DNA from: Armatimonadota bacterium
Lineage (GTDB): Bacteria; Armatimonadota; UBA5829
DNA: 8,582 bases
Reading direction: 5' to 3'
Assembly (NCBI GenBank): GCA_026415535.1
Contig: JAOAGX010000036.1
Location: 3,402 to 11,983, forward strand
A program made the translations under genes and the position numbers. Under the pieces are notes generated by a model, which worked only from the letters and a program-made list of their open reading frames with translations, did no database searches and had not been told where the DNA came from. This document shows, one piece after another, positions 1-7,043 of this stretch (positions are counted from its first letter, which is position 1; every line of letters starts with the position of its first letter).

Positions 1-2
1 GC

Positions 3-56
3 AGTGCGGTGCTACTAAACTGGAAGGAGAATCGCCGGAGACGCGGTCTATTCTGA
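3..56 (+). CDS. Possible C-terminal tail of an upstream gene (partial)
   Basis: The first bases are open in frame 3 up to a TGA at 54-56 and would encode SAVLLNWKENRRRRGLF. A few hydrophobic residues followed by a basic cluster is how many polytopic membrane proteins end, and an O-antigen polymerase or other polysaccharide membrane protein would fit in front of a wzz-like gene. This is inference from 17 residues. A second frame is also open from base 2 to a TGA at 77-79 (ending in LIFTPASS), so the true upstream frame cannot be decided here. Frame 1 stops at 16-18. Confidence 0.25.
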   Translation, partial: SAVLLNWKENRRRRGLF

Positions 57-109
57 TTTTCACACCGGCTTCCTCTTGACAGCACGTTTCTCAGGAGATT
101 ACAATCTTT

Positions 110-1279
110 TTGTTTGGGCGAGGCGTGATATTCAAACAGGGTTCACGGAAGGCAATTCCTCTATTGGAAACCACACAGAGCCACACGACCGACGAGTTGG
201 ATCCCATAGGCTTCCTTGTTCCCTTGATGGGCAAATGGAAGCTATTGAGCCTAGCTACCGTCATAGGAGCGCTGGCCGGCTTTCTAATATCCCAGCTTAT
301 GCCGAGAGTATACCAGTCTCGCGCTACGATCTATGCTATGCAATCGGGCGGGGCGTCCTCGCTCTTGAGATCGCTTCCGGTTCCGCTTGGGGCTATTGGA
401 ACCTCGGGTACTACGGCTTCCTACTACGCGGCATTGCTTGAAAGCGAAACAATGTTTCGCAACGTGATAGCCCGCTTGAAACTAACTCATATTCGCGAAT
501 TTGCCGGCGAAAAGCCCGATATTGAAGAAGCATTGAGGCGTCTCAAGAAGCGTGTGGATGTTAAAGAAAAGCGTGACGGCACGGTCGAGATAATGATCAG
601 GTGTCAAAGTCCATATTTGGCGGCTAGGATCGGCAACACGATGCTTGACTGTCTCGATGGTATGGTGGTAACCAGTGCCCGGCGAAAGGTCGCCTTTATA
701 TCGGCACGGCTCGAAGAAACGATGCGGGATCTTCGAAAGGCAGAAGACGATATGCGCCGCTTTCAGGAGGAGAATGACATCGCGTTGGTGGACGAGCAGA
801 CAAGAGCTCTTATCAGCGAGCTGAGCGAGCTTGACGGTCGTCTGCTTGCGCTGGATGTGGAGCTAGAGGAAGTTTCAAGCCGTTTGACCAATTCCGGGGA
901 TTTGGAGTCGCTTATAGATGATGAGGTCCGAAAGAGGGCTATCGAATCCAGTCGCAACTACGTGCTTGCTCGACGGGCCGCGCTTCAGGAAAAGCTGACG
1001 CGCATTCCTCATGTTGCTGTCGAATACGCCAGACTTCAGCGCAGGATCGCAGTACTCAACAAGACGTTCGAGATTTTGACTGAGCAGTATCAGCTCCAGC
1101 GAATAACACAGCAGGGGGAGGACGGCGACTACCAGATCATCGATCGTGCGCGGCCCAACACTCGTAAAGTGTCGCCTCGCACGGCTGTCAACACTGTACT
1201 TGGTGGCGCGTTAGCATTTACGCTGACGGCGCTCGGTGTTACCGCGTTTGCCCCGGTTCGAAAGTACAGGAAGGGTTAG
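110..1279 (+). CDS. Wzz/GNVR-type polysaccharide chain-length determinant (co-polymerase), no kinase domain
   Basis: This inner-membrane protein probably controls chain length or export of a surface polysaccharide. Visible parts are an N-terminal Wzz stretch (about residues 29-65) with a membrane segment at about 45-64 (LLSLATVIGALAGFLIS), and a large periplasmic region. Charged helical coiled-coil segments lie at about 190-260 and 285-335, and a GNVR-like stretch around 302-348 ends in RARPNTRKVSP. A second membrane segment spans about 358-381, followed by the basic tail VRKYRKG. No Walker motifs or tyrosine-rich tail follow, so this is the co-polymerase part without a BY-kinase. The start is uncertain. 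An in-frame TGA lies at 77-79, and there is no ATG until residue 40, inside the conserved N-terminus. TTG 110 has AGGAGA at 93-98 upstream (11 nt). GTG 125 and TTG 164 are alternatives. The next gene follows after 9 bp, so the two are probably co-transcribed. Confidence 0.88.
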   Translation: MFGRGVIFKQGSRKAIPLLETTQSHTTDELDPIGFLVPLMGKWKLLSLATVIGALAGFLISQLMPRVYQSRATIYAMQSGGASSLLRSLPVPLGAIGTSGTTASYYAALLESETMFRNVIARLKLTHIREFAGEKPDIEEALRRLKKRVDVKEKRDGTVEIMIRCQSPYLAARIGNTMLDCLDGMVVTSARRKVAFISARLEETMRDLRKAEDDMRRFQEENDIALVDEQTRALISELSELDGRLLALDVELEEVSSRLTNSGDLESLIDDEVRKRAIESSRNYVLARRAALQEKLTRIPHVAVEYARLQRRIAVLNKTFEILTEQYQLQRITQQGEDGDYQIIDRARPNTRKVSPRTAVNTVLGGALAFTLTALGVTAFAPVRKYRKG

Positions 1280-1288
1280 CATCCAGGA

Positions 1289-4200
1289 ATGAACGTTCGA
1301 CACGGTAAGTGTGCGATTGGTGGTCGATTGGCGATGAGGATTGTGGGTTTTGGTCTTGTTTTCCTTCTTCTGGCAACATCTGCTATAGCTGCTGTGACCG
1401 ACGAAGCAGACCTACGCAGGTCAAACTGGCCAATTCCGCCTACGGCACTGATTAGACGGAATTCCGAGCAGGAAGCGGGTCAAGAGAAAACCGCAACTTC
1501 GAGAGGTGCGATGCCTCTAGTCACCGAGGCAGAAAAAGTGCGCTTGGCCGAGGAGACACTTCAGAACCGGTTTTTGCCCATCAAACAGGCCGTCGAGAAT
1601 TTGGAAAAGCGCGTTGAGGAGATGCGGAGGATGACCGAGTCTCCTCCGCGCTGGGACATTGAGAGAGTCGAGCAAGACAAAAACCTTATTGCTCAAGAGC
1701 TCGACAAGCTTATTGCGACTGAGCTGTCTCCGCTTGGAGAAATTCAGCGCAACGACCTTCGCGATCGACTTTTCGCGATCGAGCTGTCGATGGAAATAGC
1801 TAAGCGGCGCTGGGGAGGCACGTGGACTGTTTTTGGAATGGACTTTTTCACAAGTGCGCCTCCGCCACCCACCATAGAGCAGCGACCTACTCCTCCAAAC
1901 TATAGGCTGCGCATAGGTGACAAGCTGCGGATAGCGGTTGTTTCGAGTCTCGGACACGAGAAGGAATACCAGCCGGTTGTTGATACGTCGGGCAACATCC
2001 ATATTCCCGCGGCTGGAACGGTCAAGGCCGTCCGAAAGACCTGTGAGCAGCTAAGACGGGAGATTGTGTCCAAGATCGGGGTCAGATTCAGGCAGCTTCG
2101 TGTGACAGTAGCCGTCGAATCTATGGCTACGCTGCTGGTTCAAGTAGCCGGAGACGTTGCTCGGCCTGGAACATATATGCTGTCTGGGATGCCGACTGTG
2201 ATGAGCGCGCTTTACCAAGCGGGTGGCCCGACGAAGTCCGGCACGTTCCGTAGAGTCAAGCTGACTCGGGCGGGTGAACCCGAACGCATAATAGACCTCT
2301 ACGACTTTCTGATGAAAGGCAATCGAGTACAGGATTTGCCTCTCGAGGATGGAGACCTGGTTTTTGTGCCTCCTGTGGGTCACACGATTGTTGTCGAGGG
2401 AGATGTGGTTAGGCCGGCTCGCTACGAGCCAAACTTTCCGTTAACCTTGGGCGATGCACTCAAGATGGCGGGTGGTGTCCGAGCTACGGGATTGCATACT
2501 GTGCAAGTCGAACGAGTGGTGAACAACGAATATCGCGTCCTGCTAAATGAACCGATCACTACTAATGGTGGCCAGTCTAATTTTGCCATCATGCCGGGAG
2601 ACACGATTACGGTAACCTCAGTCAGGCCAGATAGGACCAACCAGGTCAGTATATCAGGTCCGGTGCGAGCACCGGGGTTTTATGGTTTCACCGAAGATAT
2701 GCGGGTGAGTGATTTAGTAAAGCTTGCCCAGGGGTTGGATCCTAATCAGGAAGTGTATGGGGGGAAAGCCGACATCCTCCGTCTGGATCCTATGTCCGGT
2801 AGCAAGATCTTAACTTTTAGCTTGGATAAGGCTCTTGCCGGTGATCCCGAGCACGATCTGAAGCTCGCAAAGCTCGACCGTGTGTTCATCTATCAGCCAG
2901 ATCAAGTTGTCTTTAGGCCAAGGGTTGTGACGGTGCAAGGAGCGGTTGCGAACCCAGGTGCATACAAAAGAACCGATGGGATGCGTGTAAGCGACGCAGT
3001 GGCGGCCGCCGGAGGATTGCTGCCCGAGGCGTATCTGGCTCGGGCAGATCTTATTCGTCGCGCTTCGGATGGCTCGTCCGAGATAATCCGAGTGGACCTT
3101 GAGAAGGCAATGTCGGGTGATCCAACGGAAAACTTGGAACTTCGGGATCGTGACGAACTTACCATCTGCACTCATTCCGAAGTCCAGTGGACAAGTCGGC
3201 TTGTAAGGGTCGAGGGAGCGGTACAGAGGCCGGGTGTGTACGAGCGTTCCAATAACATGCGAGTGAGCGACCTACTGTTTGCGTGTGGCGGACTTCTGCC
3301 TGAGGCTGGTGACACGTGTGAGATCGGAAGGCAGGGGCAGGCCGGAGAAAGCAAAATAATCAGGATCAACAATATACGTTCTCTCACCCCCCAGAGCCCA
3401 GATGATCTTGTACTAGAGGACAGGGACGTTGTTACGATACCTGCTTTGAACCCATCGCTTCGTGCTGCCGAGGTGGTTGTGATTACCGGCGAGGTAGCAC
3501 GTCCTGGTCCCTACGCCCTTACTGGGCGGAACGATCGGCTTATCGATCTTATTGCTCGAGCGGGAGGTCTTACCGATCTTGCTGATACGCGCGGCATGCT
3601 GTTTCTCAGGCAAAAGGAAAGCTTTGAGAATAGCCAGCAGGAACGGGATGTGGACATAATACTGAAGAAGACACGTGCGTTCACCGACAAACAGTTCCTC
3701 ACACAGCTCGCAAAGCTCGGTGTAGGGTTGCCGGGACAGATCATACAAGCTGTTCAGCAGTCAACAGAATTGGCAAAGCCCTCCGAAGTTGTTGAAGAAG
3801 AGAGATTGAGTAAAGAAGTTACTACTCCGGGTTCGGAGACGCTGCCGGAGCCGAAGGTTCTCGAAAGGCCGGTTTATGCGGGCGAACCCCGTCGTACGAA
3901 AACGGATTCTGTATCCGGTGCATCTTTCTCTGTGAATGCGAAGGCTCCTTCTGCCTTGTTGCGTCCGCCTCTTGAGTCCGGTTTGTTGGCTCAAACCGAG
4001 GTCCAAAGCGAAACTGCGTTGGGGCCCAAGATTGCCGAGCTAGAGCGAAACAGGAAATCGGGATTTGAGGGCAGATTCGAACTCGCCCTGCTTGAAAACA
4101 GCACCCGTATTTCGGTCGATCTAAACAAGGCTTTCCAAGATCCTAATTCTGCAGACAACATTCCACTAAGGAATGGTGATCAGATTTTCATACCAAGAAT

Positions 4201-4516
4201 CACTAACATTGTTGAGGTTGTTGGGGCTGTTCTCCATCCTCATCGGTTTGCTGCGAAGGGCGGCAACAGCGTAGACTACTACATTCGCAGGTCAGGCGGA
4301 TACGCTCCCGACGCCGCAAAAGGTAGTGTCGTGGTAGTAAGGTCGAATGGAGACGCTTTGCCGGCTAACGAAGTCCACAGTGTCGAGCCTGGTGACACGA
4401 TCGTGGTTCCTACAACCGGCCTCATCGACATTGCCAAGAAGTGGGAAAGAATAGGTTCAGTTACTAAGGTGCTTACGGACGTGTTGAGCAGCGTCTACAT
4501 TCTGACTAGGTTCTAA
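1289..4516 (+). CDS. Wza-like polysaccharide export protein with multiple SLBB domains
   Basis: This is a probable outer-membrane/periplasmic channel for polysaccharide export, partner of the Wzz protein just upstream. Residues about 16-35 form a signal peptide (core FGLVFLLLATSAIA) with no lipobox cysteine, unlike classical Wza. A charged helical region (about 77-175) leads to FGMDFF (182-187) and the Poly_export domain (about 203-278, starting NYRLRIGDKLRI). Seven SLBB-like repeats follow, with G-[DEAP]-V-x(2)-P-type openings near residues 288, 371, 457, 551, 643, 734 and 979. The sixth appears split by an insert of about 140-150 residues. The last about 30 residues (from LIDIAKKW) form a candidate terminal helix, where Wza forms its outer-membrane helix barrel. 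At 1075 residues it is about three times the length of E. coli Wza. ATG 1289 has AGGA directly abutting it. ATG 1334 (residue 16) would give a more compact signal peptide and has GGTGG 10 nt upstream, so it may be the true start. Confidence 0.92.
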   Translation: MNVRHGKCAIGGRLAMRIVGFGLVFLLLATSAIAAVTDEADLRRSNWPIPPTALIRRNSEQEAGQEKTATSRGAMPLVTEAEKVRLAEETLQNRFLPIKQAVENLEKRVEEMRRMTESPPRWDIERVEQDKNLIAQELDKLIATELSPLGEIQRNDLRDRLFAIELSMEIAKRRWGGTWTVFGMDFFTSAPPPPTIEQRPTPPNYRLRIGDKLRIAVVSSLGHEKEYQPVVDTSGNIHIPAAGTVKAVRKTCEQLRREIVSKIGVRFRQLRVTVAVESMATLLVQVAGDVARPGTYMLSGMPTVMSALYQAGGPTKSGTFRRVKLTRAGEPERIIDLYDFLMKGNRVQDLPLEDGDLVFVPPVGHTIVVEGDVVRPARYEPNFPLTLGDALKMAGGVRATGLHTVQVERVVNNEYRVLLNEPITTNGGQSNFAIMPGDTITVTSVRPDRTNQVSISGPVRAPGFYGFTEDMRVSDLVKLAQGLDPNQEVYGGKADILRLDPMSGSKILTFSLDKALAGDPEHDLKLAKLDRVFIYQPDQVVFRPRVVTVQGAVANPGAYKRTDGMRVSDAVAAAGGLLPEAYLARADLIRRASDGSSEIIRVDLEKAMSGDPTENLELRDRDELTICTHSEVQWTSRLVRVEGAVQRPGVYERSNNMRVSDLLFACGGLLPEAGDTCEIGRQGQAGESKIIRINNIRSLTPQSPDDLVLEDRDVVTIPALNPSLRAAEVVVITGEVARPGPYALTGRNDRLIDLIARAGGLTDLADTRGMLFLRQKESFENSQQERDVDIILKKTRAFTDKQFLTQLAKLGVGLPGQIIQAVQQSTELAKPSEVVEEERLSKEVTTPGSETLPEPKVLERPVYAGEPRRTKTDSVSGASFSVNAKAPSALLRPPLESGLLAQTEVQSETALGPKIAELERNRKSGFEGRFELALLENSTRISVDLNKAFQDPNSADNIPLRNGDQIFIPRITNIVEVVGAVLHPHRFAAKGGNSVDYYIRRSGGYAPDAAKGSVVVVRSNGDALPANEVHSVEPGDTIVVPTTGLIDIAKKWERIGSVTKVLTDVLSSVYILTRF

Positions 4517-4544
4517 CGCCTAGAGCTCTGCAAGTGGCTAGGCG
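4517..4544. terminator. Small hairpin between convergent genes, possible shared terminator
   Basis: CGCCTAG (4517-4523) and CTAGGCG (4538-4544) form a perfect 7-bp inverted repeat with a 14-nt loop. It starts directly after the TAA of the export gene and lies 8 bp beyond the stop of the opposing gene. A T-rich tail is missing on both sides, so it is a weak intrinsic terminator at best. It could act on both strands by position. Confidence 0.35.
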
Positions 4545-4552
4545 CGAAAGGG

Positions 4553-5350
4553 TTATTCGCGCAGTGCGACCAATATAGCCCCTATAGCGAGCTGTATCGC
4601 TGTAGGTAACTGGCCTGCGGAGTTTGCTCCCAGAATGAACCCACAGCGGTTGTTGTATCCGGCAAGTACCGTGATTTTGCCGAACCGTCCACCGGGTCGC
4701 CACGTTATTCCCTCATTAAGTTGAAATCCGTCATACTCAACGGCTACGTTGAGGTTGTCGGAAATGGGAATTGATACACCTCCGAAGCAGTGATCCAGAA
4801 AACGTCCCGAACCGTAACCGGCTGATAGATAGATGTTGCGTTTACCAAGAACGAACAATTTAGTTGCAACCACGTACCAAGCTTTGCCGGGTCCCGTGTC
4901 ATGTTCTTTGTCAAGAAGGTCTTGCGTTCCAACTGCTAAAGCCGGGGCGTTCCCAGTCTCTTCCACGATTTGCAACTGAGCGCTTAGCGCCTTGCTGTCG
5001 TCAAATAGCAGGCTACTGACTTGCATGGCGGAAAAGTATATTCTCGGAAATGAGCCAAATCCCGCACCGAAGGTTCCGGAGCCGTTTGGAAGGCTGGAGC
5101 TGAACTCCCCGATGTGGCTGCCCCCATAAAATCCCACGTTGGATTGATTAGCTCCAGGGGTATAGGCCACCGGAATGTTGATTTGTGCTACGCCCCGGCC
5201 GTCCGGCCGGCCCTTCGTATCCAGAGCGATTCCTCCGCCAGGTAATGGGGAGATGTTACTGTACTGTGTTGAAGGCTTGTTTGCTGCTATTACCCCCGAT
5301 ATGATAAAGAGGGTTAGTATTAAGCTTGTGAGAATAAGTCGTCCGTTCAC
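4553..5350 (-). CDS. YjbH-like exported protein, probable outer-membrane beta-barrel
   Basis: This is probably an outer-membrane beta-barrel related to YjbH/GfcD, proteins tied to exopolysaccharide and group 4 capsule secretion. The precursor of 265 residues has a clear signal peptide (residues 1-22, ending SGVIA before ANKP). Alternating polar/hydrophobic and aromatic strands follow. The central stretch resembles YjbH in order: a strand with PALAVGTQDLL, then WYVVATKLF, then IYLSAGYGSGRF, FGGVSIPI, and LNVAVEYDGF followed by strands rich in Gly and aromatics. It is much shorter than E. coli YjbH (about 700 residues), so it may hold only one barrel unit. The last residues (VALRE) lack the usual terminal aromatic. 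The start is GTG 5350 with GGCGGAAG just upstream. An in-frame TTG at 5389 overlaps the -10 box of the proximal promoter and has no ribosome binding site. The family assignment is from remembered patterns, not a search. Confidence 0.7.
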   Translation of the reverse strand: MNGRLILTSLILTLFIISGVIAANKPSTQYSNISPLPGGGIALDTKGRPDGRGVAQINIPVAYTPGANQSNVGFYGGSHIGEFSSSLPNGSGTFGAGFGSFPRIYFSAMQVSSLLFDDSKALSAQLQIVEETGNAPALAVGTQDLLDKEHDTGPGKAWYVVATKLFVLGKRNIYLSAGYGSGRFLDHCFGGVSIPISDNLNVAVEYDGFQLNEGITWRPGGRFGKITVLAGYNNRCGFILGANSAGQLPTAIQLAIGAILVALRE

Positions 5351-5388
5351 AATTCTTCCGCCTTGAGGAGCTAATTCGTTATCAGGCA

Positions 5389-5417
5389 ATTGTAAAACCC
5401 GACTGTCCGGAAGTCAA
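5389..5417 (-). promoter_or_regulatory. Proximal sigma70-type promoter of the YjbH-like gene
   Basis: On the - strand TTGACT (5417-5412) and TACAAT (5394-5389) are separated by exactly 17 bp. Both boxes match the consensus at five of six positions. Transcription should begin near 5382, giving a leader of about 30 nt to GTG 5350. This excludes TTG 5389 as start codon for this transcript. Confidence 0.7.
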
Positions 5418-5512
5418 CTTTCTTCCTAGCTCGGGCTATTCCAATAGACCTCAAGTATTTGGAGTTTGGAGCCTTGACGCCGCTTTGCAAAAGCGCAACT
5501 GAGCTCTCGCGC

Positions 5513-5541
5513 ATTCTATACGTCGTCTTGCGAATTGGCAA
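5513..5541 (-). promoter_or_regulatory. Distal sigma70-type promoter of the YjbH-like gene
   Basis: On the - strand TTGCCA (5541-5536) and TAGAAT (5518-5513) are spaced by 17 bp, each five of six to consensus. It lies immediately downstream of the terminator of the preceding - strand gene. Predicted transcription starts near 5506, giving a leader of about 155 nt that includes a 6-bp hairpin (CGCTTT-GCA-AAAGCG, 5481-5495) and runs over the proximal promoter. Confidence 0.55.
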
Positions 5542-5545
5542 TCAT

Positions 5546-5587
5546 AAAAAAAGTAAGCAGGTGGTACGGTCAGAATACCACCTGCTT
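5546..5587 (-). terminator. Strong intrinsic terminator downstream of the DUF1015 gene
   Basis: A perfect 12-bp inverted repeat (AAGCAGGTGGTA at 5555-5566 and TACCACCTGCTT at 5576-5587) has a 9-nt loop. Read on the - strand, it is followed within two bases by seven T residues (5552-5546). This is a standard Rho-independent terminator for transcription coming from the DUF1015 gene, about 160 nt past its stop codon. Confidence 0.9.
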
Positions 5588-5745
5588 GGGGCAATAGAGG
5601 ACGGTTCTCTTGCCAGGTCGGCACCGTCCCGTAGGCAGCCTACATATACCCCCTTGCCGTCATACACAAAACGTCTGCCGTATCGGAAGTTATCAAATAG
5701 CTCAACTATGCCAGTGATGAGTCACGAATGTGCAGAAAAAATTAG
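5588..5745 (-). other. Structured 3' untranslated region or candidate small RNA
   Basis: These 158 bases between the DUF1015 stop and the terminator hold no convincing gene. On the - strand they can fold compactly. GGCAA/TTGCC (5658-5654 with 5594-5590) closes a domain holding a GTAGG-CTG-CCTAC hairpin (5643-5631). The same domain holds a longer stem, GGACGGT with ACCGTCC (5629-5623 with 5605-5599), extended inside by GCC/GGC. I recognise no known RNA family and see no convincing separate promoter. It may be a 3' UTR structure or a 3'-derived small RNA. Confidence 0.3.
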
Positions 5746-6999
5746 TTACATTACCATCTTCCGAAGCACGAATCCGCTTATAAGCTTCGGATAGAAGTAA
5801 GTGGCCTTCTGTGGCATTCGCTCTCCCGCCGCAGCGATGTCCAATACGGATTTCACAGCTATATTGTTCAGCAAGAAAGCAACCTGGCTCTTGCCCGAGT
5901 CCACCAGTTGTAATGCTTCTTCTGGATCACGAGTATAAAAAATGTGCGTCTGGTTTTTTAGCTTGTCTTCATCAATTCCCAGCACTCTATCAAGAATCAA
6001 CTTGTGAAGCACATTTAGCTCCAGCTCACGGCTTGCCGTGCTTCCCGATATCAACGTGCGCGACTCAGGCTTGGGCTTTAGCGTAACGGCTCTTCCGTCG
6101 CGGTACATCCCGATTGCTTCAATGCGAGCCATGTCTTCAAGCAAAGTCTTGGCAGATGACTCGGATATCTCGAAAAGTTCTTCTAGGTCGTGGTCCAGTC
6201 TTTTTAAGGTCTCAGTGCTGAGACCTTTGATCACACGGTGTGTTGGAAAGATGGTCATGTCCTTTTGGTAGACGTTGACCAGGGTCATTAGAGTGTACTT
6301 CGCATCGTCGGAAGAACACTCGTTGCGATATGCAAGAGAAGTCTCGTATCGATGGTGCCCGTCAGCTATTGCGATCTGAGATGGTTTGAGGAATTCAACA
6401 ATCTTGGCAATCTCGTTTGCGTCGGCCAGAATCCACTGAATGTGTCTGACTCCGTTTTTGTCTATTACTTGAGCTGCTGGTTCATTAGCCATAACCCGGT
6501 CGAGGATTCTGTCAACAAGTCCTGCTTCGTCGGCATAAAGCGCGTAGATCGAGTCAAGATTAGCATGCGTCGCACGCATAAGCTCGATAAGTTGAGACTT
6601 AGGTTTGGCTAAAGTGTTCTCGTGCGGGAGGATCACTCGCTCGGAATAATCATGCAACCTGACTGCGCACGTGAACCCGCGCACTTTGTGTTCGCGACCC
6701 CCTTGCTCAAATATCTGCTGGTATACGTAGATAGCGGGCACGGGATCTTGCTTGAGGATGCCTTGGGCGAGCCAATCGTCCAGGTACGCACGGGCACGCG
6801 TGAAGCGGTTATTGGTCTTGTTATCGGTTTCGAATTCCTCGCCAAGAACCAGCCGCACGAAGTTCGCGGGGTGGAGTTTGTGATAGTAGACTCGATCTTC
6901 TGGCGATATAACGTCGTATGGTGGACTTACAACCTTGCTCAGATCGCCTACTACTGTTTGATCGTAGCGTATGCCTTTGAATGGCGCGACTTCCGCCAA
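5746..6999 (-). CDS. DUF1015 family protein
   Basis: This is a cytoplasmic protein of the widespread DUF1015 family; the biochemical function is not established. The 417 residues match the usual length. Conserved family stretches appear in order: APFKGIRY (5-12), SPPYDVIS (25-32), LPHENT (124-129), ADGHHRYETS (212-221), PTHR (252-255) and a C-terminal MPQKATYFYPKL (395-406). The His- and charge-rich motifs suggest an enzyme or nucleotide-related active site, which is inference only. No signal peptide or membrane segment is seen. The start is TTG 6999: GGAGGTG at 7011-7005 lies 5 nt upstream, and there is no in-frame ATG near it. The ATG at 7013-7011 is out of frame. The gene is monocistronic here, with its own promoter and terminator, and is divergent from the msr gene. 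In other genomes the family often lies near serine-biosynthesis genes; none is seen in this window. Confidence 0.93.
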   Translation of the reverse strand: MAEVAPFKGIRYDQTVVGDLSKVVSPPYDVISPEDRVYYHKLHPANFVRLVLGEEFETDNKTNNRFTRARAYLDDWLAQGILKQDPVPAIYVYQQIFEQGGREHKVRGFTCAVRLHDYSERVILPHENTLAKPKSQLIELMRATHANLDSIYALYADEAGLVDRILDRVMANEPAAQVIDKNGVRHIQWILADANEIAKIVEFLKPSQIAIADGHHRYETSLAYRNECSSDDAKYTLMTLVNVYQKDMTIFPTHRVIKGLSTETLKRLDHDLEELFEISESSAKTLLEDMARIEAIGMYRDGRAVTLKPKPESRTLISGSTASRELELNVLHKLILDRVLGIDEDKLKNQTHIFYTRDPEEALQLVDSGKSQVAFLLNNIAVKSVLDIAAAGERMPQKATYFYPKLISGFVLRKMVM

Positions 7000-7025
7000 T
7001 GCCTCACCTCCATCAATGACGACAT

Positions 7026-7034
7026 ATTATAACA
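7026..7034 (-). promoter_or_regulatory. Extended -10 promoter of the DUF1015 gene
   Basis: On the - strand TGTTATAAT (7034-7026) is a perfect extended -10 element with consensus TATAAT at 7031-7026. No good -35 box lies 16-18 bp upstream, as is common for extended -10 promoters. Transcription should start near 7019, giving a leader of about 20 nt that contains the GGAGGTG ribosome binding site. Confidence 0.7.
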
Positions 7035-7043
7035 CATATAACA

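Noticed and set aside
76..441. Open frame of 121 codons overlapping the Wzz gene
   Set aside because: It is in another frame of a clear Wzz coding region, and its translation resembles no protein family.
1280..1334. Possible lipoprotein signal in the SLBB protein, as in Wza
   Set aside because: The signal peptide ends in SAIAAV with no cysteine at the cleavage site. The only early cysteine (residue 8) lies before the hydrophobic core.
1760..1788. Two CGCGATCG words close together, similar to the cyanobacterial HIP1 octamer
   Set aside because: They are not the exact HIP1 sequence, lie inside the coding region of the export protein, and the word is not seen to be over-represented in the rest of the window.
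5590..5658. Known riboswitch or housekeeping RNA (6S, tmRNA, SRP) in the structured 3' region
   Set aside because: No diagnostic conserved sequence of these families was found, and the position after a gene is wrong for a riboswitch of that gene.
5542..5667. Small - strand open frame (41 codons from GTG) with a protein-like beginning, VYDGKGVYVG
   Set aside because: It has no ribosome binding site, and its last codons are formed by the terminator hairpin and its T tract. RNA structure explains the region better.
5459..5794. Open frame of 111 codons on the + strand in the gap between the YjbH-like and DUF1015 genes
   Set aside because: It runs through a strong - strand terminator hairpin and into the end of the DUF1015 gene. 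Its composition does not look protein-like, and no clear ribosome binding site precedes it.
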